Shown piece by piece: positions 1 to 12,211 of a stretch of DNA of 64,000 nucleotides. This DNA comes from Entrophospora sp. SA101. Lineage: Eukaryota > Glomeromycota > Glomeromycetes > Entrophosporales > Entrophosporaceae. The stretch is taken from NCBI GenBank assembly GCA_958430865.1, contig CAUDNR010004223.1, forward strand, positions 1 to 64,000. Reading direction: 5' to 3'. The position numbers and the translations under genes are program-made. The first letter of the stretch is position 1. Every line of letters begins with the position of its first letter. The notes beneath the pieces are model-generated. The model did no database searches, was not told where the DNA came from, and saw nothing but the letters and a program-made list of their open reading frames with translations.

Positions 1-236
1 CTTTTTAAGGCATCTACTAGCACTTATTGATCCACCATCCATTGCTTTAAGTTGGGCCATTAAAAATATGTCTTGTTCTGGTTTAGAAAGAGCTTGAAAG
101 GATTCCCTTAATTCTGCAAATTGTTCTTGGGAATTCTTGAAGTACAATCACAATTACAACCTTTTTCTAAAAAATGAATTGCTTTTTGATATTCATTAGA
201 ACCATTTCATTTGTTACCTTTGTTAATATTTTTCAT
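1..236 (-). pseudogene. 5' fragment of a multicopy AM-fungal gene, broken
   Basis: On the minus strand an ATG at 236 opens a frame that hits TGA after nine codons. Beyond it the frame reads through a Cys-rich segment (EKGCNCDC) and then needs one frameshift near position 128 to continue into FAELRESFQALSKPEQDIF and onward off the window edge. From memory this resembles the N-terminal part of a highly multicopy transposase-like family in Rhizophagus genomes; that identity is inference. One stop plus one frameshift make it non-functional as written. Only the 5' part is visible. Confidence 0.5.
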
Positions 237-243
237 ATACACT

Positions 244-286
244 TATCCCTATATATATAATTTTATGTTCACTTTGTAAGTTTTTT
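244..286 (-). promoter_or_regulatory. Shared upstream element, copy 1
   Basis: A 43-bp segment directly upstream of the broken minus-strand gene (ATG at 236). It matches 37756-37801 in the opposite orientation almost perfectly, differing by a TA dinucleotide in a TATATATA run. It carries a TATA-like tract about 20 bp before the ATG. The likely explanation is a conserved core promoter/leader of a multicopy gene family. Confidence 0.4.
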
Positions 287-740
287 ATAATTGTTTTAAA
301 ATTGAAGTATATGAATGGAATTAATCTTAGATGAATCAGTGGAATAAGTTTAAGTAAATGATTTTAAAAATATGGTTGTTCAATAATTTATGAAGGGAAA
401 TTGGAAAATTTGGTCAATTGGCCCCATGAAAAATAATTATGTGCAAAAATTTCACATTTCCTGATTTTTTTATTAATATTAATAAAGATTTACAATTATC
501 AAAAAAGATTTACAATATTAAAAATCATTATTATAAAACATCTTTTAAAAAAATTTTATACATTTAAAATAATATCATTTCATTTTAAAAAATGAATGTC
601 ATTTAAATTGACTACCACTTGTGTGATTGATTCAATCATTAATGCTAAAGAAACAAAATTATTGAGGCTATTGCTGTTCATTGCAAAAATGGAATAAAAT
701 AGTTATTTTTCAAATATAATTAATTATATAAATAAAAAAT
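287..740. other. AT-rich intergenic sequence
   Basis: No convincing coding frame, RNA gene or repeat was seen. It is low-complexity AT-rich sequence between the broken gene and the dispersed repeat. Confidence 0.5.
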
Positions 741-1160
741 AAAACATGACTTAACTTTTTTGTTGTTATTTAATCCTTTCCTCGAACATGAATGTTTATT
801 GATTATTTCAATACATTTGATGTCATCATTGACATAACAAACAATTGCATCACCCAGGTAATAAATAATACCAAGACCATGCAGAAATGAAACTCTTAAT
901 AATGCGTGTCTACCCAGATCTCTGAGGTTCACAATAATAAATTACTTTTCCTGATTATCAATTATGGTTGCTCATGAATAATAAATCTGATGTTAATCAT
1001 AGGTGTCAGATTTAATTAAAATTTCCTATCACAAACATGCAGGTCCACACAATTAAGCACCATTCAGCACCATGGAGTTCCCCCATGGGTGAAAGCTCCC
1101 TGAACAAGTTGGAAGGCTTTGGACAAAACTTTCCCCATCTTCCTCACAGACCAGGCTTGG
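741..1160 (+). repeat. Dispersed repeat A, copy 1
   Basis: This segment matches 61998-62420 in the same orientation over about 400 bp with scattered substitutions and small indels. Strongly shared blocks include TACCCAGATCTCTG, TTCACAATAATAAATTACTT and TTGGAAGGCTTTGGACAAAA. A weak minus-strand open frame lies in it but is interrupted in the second copy, so I read the segment as a non-coding dispersed repeat, possibly part of a larger transposon. No terminal repeats were identified. Confidence 0.7.
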
Positions 1161-1503
1161 TTGTTTACCATATGGGCATTGATTGCTGATAGCTGGTGCC
1201 TGTGTGGATGATTACTTTGTGTTATACTTCTTCAGTATAAATTTGGTGTCTGCAACTGGTTAAAAATTCTCCAATGTAGGAGTGTTGCTGTTTTGGATTT
1301 TCCCTGGATTCAAAGTTTGAATCTTGGATTGCAGTCTTGCCAGTGGCATGCCTGCTCACCAACAACCCTACCCCCATTTAAATAACAATTCAGTGGACAA
1401 ATAAAAATTAAAGAGAAGCAGAAAATTTGGGAATGATTAATTTATAACATACCAAAATCCGAATCATTTTTATGACTTTTTTCTTGTTGGCCACATTGCT
1501 GAC
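1161..1503. other. Intergenic, no feature seen
   Basis: No open frame or recognisable element. It is somewhat less AT-rich than its surroundings and may belong to the end of repeat A. Confidence 0.4.
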
Positions 1504-3890
1504 TAGGGATGGGGCGGTTCCACTAGGGAACCGGTTCTGAGCAGTTCTGAACCGAACCGAACACAGAACCGCGAACCGGTTCCAGAACTGAGTTCTAACC
1601 GTTCCCCATGTGATTTATACCTATATGAGGAAATTCTGAGTTAATCTTTCCTTAAAAGGAAAGATTAATACAAATAACGTGACTTATTAATATTCAAATA
1701 AATTAAATAAATTAAATATTATTATTATTATAATGTAAATAACGAATAAATGGACAAACAATGAATGAATATGTATTAATATACAAAAAAGTGCATAAAA
1801 TAAAACAAACATTAATAATATTAAAGGATTTTTTATTAGTAATTAACATAGAATTACAATGTATTACAAAAAAATAAAAATAAACATAAAGTAAGTATAA
1901 GGAAATATAATTTTGAGAATATTATTCTAACACTCTAAACCCCTACTTTATTGATTATCCAACTCTTCATACACAAACATGCTCTTGCAGTTTCTGGCAA
2001 TAAGCGATTTCGCACCTTACTGATTGTATTTCCAGCAACTGAGAAAACACGTTCTGATGGAACACTGGTTGCTTGTATTGTAAGATAATCCCGTGCCATT
2101 TTACTTACAATTGGGTACTCTTTTTCATGTGCTTGCCACCACAAGAGAGGATCTGCATCTTCATCTATTTGCAATGAAAGATAACGATCTAGTTCCGATG
2201 TAGTAGATGCTGAAGATGTTTGTGGAATTGTTGTACCTTGTTGAAGTTGTATGAAATATTGACGAGCAGCACTTGAAGTGGATGATGTTCTTGATGTTGA
2301 TGTTCTTCTTGTTGATATTTCATTGGAAGAGTTTTGTTGGTATGTATTAAAAATTGTTTGAATGTGCTCACAAGCACTTTGCTTTATGTTATTTGAGCTT
2401 GGCTCGAGGATCTAAAATTGATGGAGTGATTGAAGAATGATCCATAATATTCCAATACACTCCAAGTTTTTGGGACATCAAGGCTGCTACTTCACATTGT
2501 TTAAAGTCTTCTCCTAGACATTTTTCTAAATGGGTCTGGACACTATGAAAAATAAAACGAACATCACCCAAAGTTGGATAGGATGATGATGAAAGATATT
2601 TTGTGGCTTGTTCTAAGGGCTCAAGAAGTAAGAGAACATCCTATAAGTATGATAAGAATATCAGAAATTAATTATTAATATTTTGCCTTTGTGATCATTT
2701 ACCAATATTTATTTAATATTCAATTTTACCTTAATTACTGCCAAATCATTTTCATTTGGGCGAATATCATTGATGGTGTTATTAGTGGCAGCAAGCAAAA
2801 TTAGTGCTGGCTGAAGTTGTTCAAAACGTTTCAACATATAATATGTTGAATTCCAGCAGATATCTACATCCAGAATTGGTTTCAGGTATTTTATTTTTTT
2901 TTTGCATCACACATGATATGAGGTTCATCACAAAATAAAGTTGAGTTTTTAATTTTGGTCATTAATTGATGTACTTTGTTAACTGAATCACTAACTATTT
3001 CTAATCCTTGCTTCACACCCAAGTTCAAAACATGTGCTACACAACGATAATGTGCAAAATTCATTGAAGAAAATTGATCATCAAAGGATTCAGCAAGCTC
3101 TCTTCCACACACCAGCATTGCAGACTCATTGTCTGTGGTTAATGCAATAATTTTGTTAGAAATATTGAATTCACCTAAGACATGCTTAATCTCTTGTGCA
3201 ATATTTACTCCAGTATGTCTAATGCTAAAAGGAATAATGTCAAGAGGAAAATTACAGAGATGCCAACTTGAATCTACATAATGTATAGTTATTCCTAAAA
3301 AGACCTCCTGGTTTATAGAAGTCCACATGTCAGCCATCAATGAACATCTTCCCTCAATTTGGCTAAGTCATTAATAATTTTTGTTCTTTTAGAATTAAAT
3401 GCATCAATTATAGATTCTCTTACTTGGTGCCTTTCAGGAACAGTATAATGAGGACAGAAATGATTGATAAATGTTCCGAAATAGGGGTTATAAACAACTG
3501 TAAAAGGTTGTAGATCACATATTAACCATTGAAGAAGGTATTTGGTATGTTCTTTTTGTTCTTTTTCACCAAAAGGATCCATTCCAATCATGGTTCTATG
3601 ATTTCTAGAAGGTAGTTGTAATTGGTGGCAATAACTGAGGTGTTTACGAAGAGAAGACACACCTGTTGTTAACATATACTTAAGATGGATTCCTATCAAA
3701 ATACTCTCATACAGCACTTGTCCTTGATACAGATGATGAGGTAACATCTGTTCTGATTGCTCATCACCAAATACTTGACTAATAGACTCATCAGGATTTA
3801 TATTGTCAAAATCTTCATAATAGGAGTTATTCATATCTTGGTCCATAAAGATTTCAAATTGTCCATCCATTTTATAAAAGTATATATAAT
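1504..3890 (-). mobile_element. Degenerate hAT (Ac-like) DNA transposon
   Basis: The segment carries a decayed hAT transposase on the minus strand and, beyond its 3' end, one terminus beginning TAGGGATGGGGCGGTTCC at 1504. That terminus is followed by dense palindromic GAACCGGTTC-type subterminal motifs (1504-1610), as is usual for hAT ends. I could not find the partner terminus upstream of the transposase, where a tandem repeat starts instead, so the element looks truncated at its transposase 5' side. The limit at 3890 is approximate. Confidence 0.75.
1935..3870 (-). pseudogene. hAT transposase, broken
   Basis: DNA cut-and-paste transposase. The N-terminal part (ATG 3870) retains the second half of a BED zinc finger (LTTGVSSLRKHLSYCH) but not its CxxC half. 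The central part carries MADMWTS and TDNESAMLVCGREL blocks. The C-terminal hAT dimerisation domain is well preserved (WWQAHEKEYPIVSKMARDYL, then ATSVPSERVFSVAG). The pieces lie in different frames: a frameshift near 3357, another at an A-run near 2900, a likely true intron at 2641-2729, a stop at 2389-2391, and a further shift before the C-terminal piece (2174-1935). No functional protein can be made as written. Confidence 0.85.
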
Positions 3891-3896
3891 AAATTG

Positions 3897-4093
3897 AAGG
3901 TAATTAAAAATAATTGATTTTTAAAGAGAAAAGCAATCATGTGTATATGTAGGTAATTAAAAAAAATAATTGATTTTTAAAGAGAAAAATTGCAAATAAG
4001 CAATCACGTGTATATGTAGGTAATTAAAAATAATGGATTTTTGTAATCATGTAGGTAATTAAAAAATAATTGATTTTTAAAGAGAAAAAAAAA
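3897..4093 (+). repeat. Short tandem array, 4 units
   Basis: Four imperfect units, each starting near GGTAATTAAAAATAATTGAT and ending with GTGTATATGTA or a shortened form, of roughly 35-65 bp. They begin at about 3897, 3951, 4016 and 4051. The array sits immediately upstream of the hAT transposase frame and occupies the place where its missing terminus would be expected. Confidence 0.75.
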
Positions 4094-4179
4094 CACAGTG
4101 AGGCTTTTTGTCAGTTTACTGATTATATTAAAGATTTTACTTTAATTGTAGTAAAGTCGGAATGGCTACCCTTTTTATA

Positions 4180-5310
4180 TGTTTTTTTTTTACAATTTGC
4201 CAAAAACCATTTTTTTACAATCTGTGCCAAAAGTATTTATTAGGAAGTCTTTTTTTTTTACAATTCTCCAAAAGACCATTTTTTACAATCCAAAAAATCT
4301 TTTTACAATTCATGCCAAAAGTCTATTTTTTTATTTAAATGATCTGTTAATGGGGGGTGTTACAGTCTAATTAAATCAAAACTAAGTAATCTCATATAGT
4401 GTCGATCACTAAGTTATTTTTTTTTAATGATCGACAACGCAAACAATAAATAAAATCTTATTTTCAAAATGCTACTAGTCAGTGAAAAAGAGAGGTATTG
4501 TTTCCAACTTTGAGTATGGAATGTATAATCTATCTAGTTTATTGGTACAGAGAGGTCTTTGAAGGTAACAAAATACCAGTGATGAAAAAATCACAATCAA
4601 CATTTGTTATATTGTGACGGGTCTTTTGGAATTTTTATTTTATTATTGTTTCCTTAGAAATTCGCCATGCAATAACATTTCAAATGTATATTAGTATTAC
4701 AGCAGAGTATCTTCTGAATATAATTCTGTTTTTTTTTTTGTTTTTATTTCTTTTTTTTAAAATTGGTAAATTTTCCCTTACAGTATTCCGTGTAACATCC
4801 ATAAAAAAACCGTACATATTAATTTATCATATTAATTAGATTTGTTGATCTACTTGTATGACACCCCCCAATCTGTTAAGATGATTTCAAAAATCTTTTT
4901 TTACAATTCGCCAAAAGACCATTTTTTACATGTCAAAAAAATCTTTTGCAATTCATGCCAAAAGTCTATTTTTTACAATTTAAATGATTTATTGATTTAT
5001 TAGGATAGTGTCAAAAGTCTTTTTTTACAATTCGCCAAAAGTCCATTTTTTACAATTCATGCCAAAAGTCCATTTTTTTATTTAAATGATCTGTTAAGAT
5101 AATTTCAAAAATCTTTTTTTACAATTCGCCAAAAGACCATTTTTTACATGTCAAAAAAATCTTTTGCAGTTCATGCCAAAAGTCTATTTTTTACAATTTA
5201 GATGATTTATTAGGATAATGTCAAAAGTCTTTTTTACAATTCTCCAAAAGACCATTTTTTACAATTCAAAAAAATCTTTTGCAATTCACGCCAAAGTCTA
5301 TTTTTTTATT
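4180..5310 (+). repeat. 219-bp higher-order tandem repeat array
   Basis: Built from ~35-bp sub-units of the kind TTTTTTACAATTCGCCAAAA, alternating with ATTCATGCCAAAAGTC. A higher-order period of about 219 bp is visible: the block starting ATCTGTTAAGATGATTTC at 4871 recurs as ATCTGTTAAGATAATTTC at 5090. The array is interrupted at 4351-4870 by an inserted TIR element. Non-coding. Confidence 0.8.
4351..4870. mobile_element. 520-bp TIR element with 9-bp target duplication
   Basis: It begins TGGGGGGTGTTACAG and ends TATGACACCCCCCA, giving a perfect 10-bp terminal inverted repeat (TGGGGGGTGT) with partial similarity further in (TCTAATTAA near both ends). It is flanked by a perfect 9-bp direct repeat, ATCTGTTAA (4342-4350 and 4871-4879). 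The uninterrupted target is present in the adjacent repeat copy at 5090-5098. An internal palindrome GTCGATCA/TGATCGAC lies at 4401-4435. There is no coding capacity, so it is a non-autonomous element. The 9-bp duplication suggests a Mutator-like superfamily; that assignment is inference. Confidence 0.88.
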
Positions 5311-5985
5311 TACAATAAAAATCGGTTTTACTTTTGAATTTTGCCATTATGAAAATCAAGCTTCAGCAATAATCATTTATTGAGAGGGGTGTTTACTCTA
5401 TGCATTAATTAATTGATATAAATAATTATTAATTACATTTAAGCTATGACTAGACTTTGGCCATGGCTAGTAGGCTTTGGCCACAACCGCAACTAGAGTT
5501 CTTTATATAAACTATAATTTGATTTTTTATTATATTTTGTAATCTTAGGTAACATGTTTTTCTTTATTTCTAGATAAATAGCGATATCCTTAAAAAATAA
5601 ATAAACTTGACCAGAGAAATACAAACAAAAATAAAGACCATGGTTCATTAGATATAACTATAAAGACATTTTAAAAATTCAACATTTAGGAAATATTATC
5701 AGTTGACGAAAATAAACAAATTATCGTTATTCCATGGATTAAGGCATATGATATTTGTAAGTCTAAAGATTTCCTTGATATTTTCGTCACATAGTTTTAA
5801 AAATATCTCTCGGGTGTTGTAGATCATCTATTTTCTTCCGGCCTCTTGCTAGTTGTAATTCTCGCGTTCTTTATTAGAACATTACGCCTGCGCCTCGTGG
5901 GAAATCATGACGACAATGTAAATCTTGGTGGCACAAAAAAAGATTCATTTATTTATTTATTTATTTATTTTAATTATTTTCCTAA
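5311..5985. other. Upstream region of LAMTOR2
   Basis: No gene seen. A slightly GC-richer patch at about 5815-5910 precedes the LAMTOR2 start and probably includes its promoter. A TTTA microsatellite lies at 5947-5970. Confidence 0.4.
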
Positions 5986-6722
5986 ATGTTAAAACCAAAA
6001 GCAATATCATCAGTTCTTAGACAAGCAACTACTGGCGGTGTAAAGGCGACTCTGTATGCTATTTATTATTTTTTTAATATATGTTTTTTTTTGCTTTGGG
6101 ATTCATTCAACTGAAAATGAAAGGAATATTGTGTATACCATACATGCTTATTAATAATGTTAATTAATTTTCTCCTGATTATGAAAAAAGCCTTTTGAAT
6201 TCAGAAGGTTCACCTCTGGCATTTGTCTCGGAATCAGACAACGAGGCAAGAGTTTATGCTGCTATAGCCTCAAGTATTTGGAGCACTATTGACAAAATTG
6301 GTAAAAGCGTAATGAAAGATGATTTAAATTTTCTGGTGATAGAATGCGAGGTAATTAATTGCATTTATATTTATGCGTTTATCACATCATATGTGATTTA
6401 TTTATATGAATGTCATCTTGTACATGTCGTATTTATTTTATATTTATTTATTACCGATTTTTCAATTCCAGGAAGGAAATGTCGCAATTGCTACTGTTAG
6501 CAACATGTTATTATGTCTTGTTGCAAAACCTGAAGTGCAACTGGGAATATTAAAAGCAAAGGTTTTTATAATTTAGAAAATTTGGAATTGTTTTTTTTTT
6601 TTTTTTTTAAGATTTAATATTTACATATATACTTCTTTTCTATAAATAATTGAAAGACTGATGCTTTAATTGACCATCTTAAAGAGCCTTTCAAAAAAAT
6701 AGCAGCTTATACTCAATCATAA
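5986..6722 (+). CDS. LAMTOR2: LAMTOR2, Ragulator complex roadblock subunit
   Basis: Four exons (5986-6053, 6191-6350, 6472-6561, 6657-6722) encode 127 residues, close to the ~125 residues of animal LAMTOR2/p14. The N-terminus MLKPKAISSVLRQATTGGV is collinear with that of animal p14. The frame continues through LLLNSEGS, then a helix with AAIASSIWS, the EGNVAIATVSNMLLCLVA strand and a final LKEPFKKIAAYTQS helix: a complete Roadblock/LC7 fold. Known role: with LAMTOR3 it forms a heterodimer in Ragulator, which anchors Rag GTPases and TORC1 signalling on lysosomal/vacuolar membranes. All introns are GT-AG. The SAC phosphatase gene follows 268 bp downstream on the same strand. Confidence 0.93.
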
Positions 6723-6990
6723 TATTAATAAAAATAAAGGATAGATTTTACTACAAATAAAAACTGTGCGCGTGCATGTGTGATAACAAAATGGGATTCT
6801 CTCCCACTTTGTATGAGGTTATAACCACCATCATGTTATTTTAAATTGTTAGGGTAAATGAATGACTGTGTAAAATTTTATTATAAATCATATGATTCGC
6901 AATTTGTTGGTTTTTCCTAAATTGAAAATTTTTATTATATAAATATGAATATAAAAAACAAATAAACTTTATTATTTATTTATTCTCAAA

Positions 6991-9900
6991 ATGTTTCTAT
7001 TAAAAAAATCTCAGTCACCTTCAAAAGTAATTCCACCAGCCCCGCCACCACCACCTCCACCGCCACTACATAAGAAGATGATACTTTGTGTTGATAAAGC
7101 TTGTTTTGTGTTAATTGCTGGTTTGGAATTTTTACAAGTTGATTTGGAAACTGGAATCATAAAAAAAACAAGTATGTACTTTTGAATATTATATTATTAT
7201 TGCATATTTTCTAACATTTTTTCTTCACAAAGGCGAGTATGAGGGCTCTCCTGTTGCGAGATATTATGATGTTTATGGTCTAGTTGGGTTTATTGAATTG
7301 TTGACTGGTTAGTTATTAATTGATTAATCTCATTATCCGATAATGATCTTGCTAATTTTTTAAAACCCATTTTTACAGCAATTCATATAATTCTGATAAC
7401 ACATCGTAAATTAGTTGGTCAGATTCAAGGAAAAAACGCATACATGATCCAAGAAGTTATTATTTTACCTTTGGATTTTGAACGCGCAATTAAAATTCTT
7501 GACAGATATGTAATGTAAATTTTCCTATTTTCTGTTTAATCGGTCAATTGGTTATTGATATGAAAAATTAAAATACTTATTTATACATTCGTTTTGTTAA
7601 TTATATTAGTCTTGGCCATCAAATAACGAAGATCAAGAATCAAATGATTCTTGTTTTACCGAAGAAAAAAATTCCGCGCGATTTAAACGCAATAATATTC
7701 CCAGTGTGATTTTTGAAGAAATCAACAACAACGACTCTTTATCAAATAAAATAGTTTCTCCTCCTACTACTTCATCATCTCCTACTTCATCATCTCCTAT
7801 TTCAGAATCGCCATCAACGCTATCACTACCACTATCACTATCACAATCTCAATCTCAATCTTCATCGACATCACCACAACTACAACCACCATTGGCTGAT
7901 TCATTTATTAAGAAACAACATGTTACTTCATTAATATCAAAAATGAAATCTGCATTTGAGGATCTTAGAAAAACAAGACCACTATCCATCTCTCCGAATG
8001 GATCTGATTCGGGTGATGATGATGATGACGATGAAAGAATAAAAGAGCACGAACCATTTGCTATTACCACTACTACAAAAACCTCAACATACAATAATTC
8101 TAATAGTAATGGTAATAATAATAATAATAACACCAACGATGATTTGTCAAAATCAGCACAATCAACTAGTTATGTGTCAACTTCTACTATTGGATTCGCT
8201 TCAACTAGAAAATTTTCTGAAGTTTGGGAGGGTTTTATTGGTGATGCTGGTAGCCCAAAAGTTATAAATGTTAAAGATCCCATTGATAAAAGAGTTAGTT
8301 TAGTATTAATACAATACGTATATATATAAAAGTGTGAACCTATTAAAAAAGATTAACCTCTTTCCTTTTACTTTAGGTGATGGATGCTCGTATAACGAAA
8401 GAAATTGTGTCTTTATTTCGTTCTAATGGATTTTTCTTCTCGTATGAAATTGGTTAGTAAATTATTATTATAGTAATTTTAAATAATTATACATACATAC
8501 ATACATATATATATATTAAATAATGAATAATTTATTAGATTTAACAACATCTTTACAAAAACAAAATGAGAAACGTGCAACATCTTATAATTTACCTTTG
8601 TGGGAACAGGTATTGTCATGATTATGTGTGCCATTAAATATAAAAAATTTAATCTTCTATAGATTAAAGCTTTTATTTTTTGCTTTAGGTTGAGAAAACA
8701 TTTTGGTGGAATGAACATATGTTAAAAAATTTAATAAAAAATGAGGTAATCGTTATAATATACGGTGATGTCAACAATAACGTCATAAAAATGATTTTAC
8801 TCAAGTTGTTTTTATTTGTACGCTAGTTTCATTCATGGATATTACCAATAATGCAAGGGTTTGTTCAAGCTGAAATGTGTGAGATTGAAGGTAGAGAATT
8901 TGATTTCATTCTAATTTCTAGGAGAAGTCGTGATAGAGCAGGTAAGCTAATAAATCAAAATAATAATATTTAGTATTATTAATATTAAATATATTTATTA
9001 TTTATTGTTTATTATATATGTTTAACAAAATTTCAATTTTAGGTTTAAGATATCAACGTAGAGGTATTAATGAAAATGGTGATGTTGCTAATTTTGTGGA
9101 AACGGAACAAATTATATCAATAAAGGCATCTTATTATTTACTACTATTATTATCATTTTATTATTATTAATTTGGGATTTTAAATTCAATTAATACTATT
9201 TGTAAAAAAAACATGTTTGTTTTGTCTTATCCTATGATTTTTTTATATTAGGTAGATGAAATTCTTCATTTAGTATCATTTATACAAGTTCGTGGTTCTA
9301 GTAGGTTCAAAGTTGCCTTTTATTTATTTATCAAGTTTAACTATGATCATTATAACCATTAAAATATTATATTAACAGCATAACTTATTTTTTAATAATA
9401 GTACCAATTTTTTGGTCTCAATCGCCATACAGCCTAAAACCAAAGCCAGTTCTTGAACGATCTTTAGGAGAAAACATGGAAGCATTTAAGAAACATTTTG
9501 ATCAATTAAAAAAAAAATATGGGGCTGTAGCTAATGTGAATTTAACTGAATTAAATGGACGTGAAGCGATTGTCGGAGGCGCTTACAAAGAAAAAATTTG
9601 TAAATTAAATGATAACAAGATTGAGTATGTGTATAATTCATTGTTATTACATTACGATGGGTTTAATCTATATAAACGTGCGTGTGTTTTTAAAACAAAT
9701 TTTTTTTTTAGATATATTGAATTTGATTTTCATAAAGAGTGTAAAGGAATGAAATATGAAAATATTTCAAAACTTGTATCATCACTTCATCGTAATTTCA
9801 ATTCAATAGGGTTAGTAGCCTATTACCATTTAAAAGACTTTTATTATTTAATTTTCACTTGATATTTACATTATTGTTATTCTACAAACTTTTAGATATT

Positions 9901-12211
9901 ATTGGCAAGCAGGTGATTCTGAAATTCATTGTCGTCAAGAAGGAGTTTTTCGTACGGTTTGATATCACACATTTCTTTAATGTTGTTGTTATTATTTATC
10001 ATTCTTGTAGAATTTCAATAATATTTCTAATTCAATTACCATTTCATAGAACTGTATGGATTGTTTAGATAGAACTAACGTTGTACAGGTAATCCAATTA
10101 CTTGGTGTGATTGATTATTAGTTTACTTATAAAAATATTATTCTATAAATACTTTGCCATATTTTAATATTTCTCCTCTCAAACATTAGAGTGCAATTGC
10201 AAGAGAAGTTTTAAATTTGCAGCTTCTACGTTTAGGGGTTTCAGATTTTATAGATAATGGAATATCACATTATGAACATTTTGAAAATATATTTAATGAT
10301 CGTATGTTTGTTATTAATTTTATTATTCTGTTATTTTTTCCCTAAAAAAGTCGACATTATTTGTTTTAAAAGTTAAATTTAAATATTGCTGAATGCTAAA
10401 TGCTAAATCTCATTATTTGCTTATTTATTAGTTTGGGCTAATAACGGTGATTCGATAAGTCGTGAGTACGCAGGCACAAGTGCATTAAAAGGAGATTATA
10501 CAAGGTATTATTATTTATGATATATTTACATACTATATTCATATATTTTTTTTATCAATAAAATAAAGGCTAACAAAATATTTGTATGTAAATGAAATAT
10601 TTTATTTTTAGGACTGGTAACTTAATTCATCAAGAATCATTACACATAATTAAAACCAATTAGTTAAATTTTAAAAAAAACCAATAATGAATTTATGATT
10701 AATATATATATATTTATTTATATATAGGGAAAAGAAATTTACAAGGTGTTGTAAATGATGCATCAAATTCATTAGCAAGGCTATTTCAAAATACTTTAAA
10801 AGATTTTTTCAGACAAGTAAATTCAAATAAATATAAATAACCCTTTTTCATTATTACAATCATTATTTATTTTTTATTTATTTAATTTAATTAATCATTA
10901 TCGTAGGCTACTATTGACTACATTCTTGGAAATCATACAATTGAAGTTTTTCAAGAAATACAACAAAAATTTGAAGCTTCACAACCGGGGGATGCTGATA
11001 GATGGGCAAAAGTTAGAGCTACTGCAAGCAAGTTTTTTAAAAACTTTTAAAAATATATAAATGTCAATGTTATTTATTTATTTATCAATTAATTCCATTG
11101 TTATTTATTTTTTTTCAGTTGAAATTAGTAGTTCGATTGTAATAATTGATAATGAAGAAAAACTAGCCGGGTGGACTTTTCTTTCACCATCTGAACCAAA
11201 TACATTGTATGAATAAACATATAAATATATATTTCTTTTTGTTTGCTAATCAATAAAGAAAAAACTTTTACTAATTTACACACATGAATTTTATTTTAGG
11301 AGAGGAAAATCATATGAAGAAAAAGTTATACTATTAACAAAAAAAGCATTATATGTCTGTACTTTTCATTATCGTCTTGAAAAAGTTATGCAATTTCAAA
11401 GAATTGGTTTGGGGGAAATAACTTGTATTGAAAAAGGCAAATACAACCAACTAATCAATTAATCTTATCATATAATATATAAAATTTATCGATTAATAAT
11501 ATTAATTATTATTATTATTATTACCAAGTATTCTAATGAATATTCTGTTTTATTTAAATAAATAGGCGAGTATATATTATCGACGTTGTATCCTTCATGT
11601 GCTTCTCCAGAGGACAATTACGGTTTTGTAGTTTATTATCAAGCATCTGGTGAAACAAGTCGTTTAAATACTGGTAGTATGCGTAATAACAACGAAAACA
11701 ACAACAATAATAATGCTCAAGGAACTCAACGATTTATGGCATTCAAAGCTTTTAGAAGTAATTTAGTTGGCGAAGCTACAAAATTTGATGGTGGTAGTAG
11801 TTGTGTTGTTAGTGGTGGTGGTGGTGGTGTCGTCAGTGGAGCTGGCAATATTAATAATAATGATAGCAGTAATAGTAACGATGGTAATGGTGGTAATAGT
11901 GACACTAGACTTGGTGGTGGTCAATCAACGCATAAAAAATCGAGTCAACAAATTGTTTTTGAAGTTGTAGATGAAATTGTTAAAGCTTGTTGGGAAGTTG
12001 GTAATGCAGAAAATGTTGGTTTTATAGTGGAAAGGCCTATTATCAGGTAATTAATTAATTTTTTAGATGAAATCATTTTATGGTAGGAATATTAATTAAC
12101 ACGCACACACATATATATATCTTTATACATATTAGTTTGGAAGAAGCTAGCAAAAATACTGGTATTATGACTAAAGTTGGATTTAGAGTAAAACAGGCAT
12201 TATGGCTTTAA
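6991..12211 (+). CDS. SAC2/INPP5F-like phosphoinositide phosphatase
   Basis: Twenty-three exons join in frame to a 1041-residue protein. Exons: 6991-7171, 7233-7307, 7379-7509, 7610-8293, 8377-8452, 8539-8609, 8689-8745, 8827-8941, 9043-9125, 9252-9300, 9402-9624, 9712-9810, 9896-9956, 10050-10088, 10190-10301, 10432-10504, 10612-10616, 10728-10816, 10907-11027, 11119-11206, 11300-11436, 11566-12046, 12136-12211. The SAC domain includes DLTTSLQKQ, SRRSRDRAG, QVRGSIPIFWSQ and the catalytic CX5R motif CMDCLDRT (C637, R643). After it comes an hSac2-type region (LAGWTFLSPSEPNTLRG, then YLEKV-like text). This architecture matches INPP5F/Sac2 PI4P phosphatases of endosomes. Exon 4 adds a long Ser/Thr/Asn-rich insert and exon 22 Gly/Asn runs. 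Three introns appear to be GC-AG and exon 17 is 5 nt. Confidence 0.9.

Noticed and set aside
720..932. 70-codon minus-strand ORF in repeat A
   Set aside because: The second copy of the repeat (around 62100) is out of frame and stops early; no splice-consistent extension, so treated as non-coding repeat.
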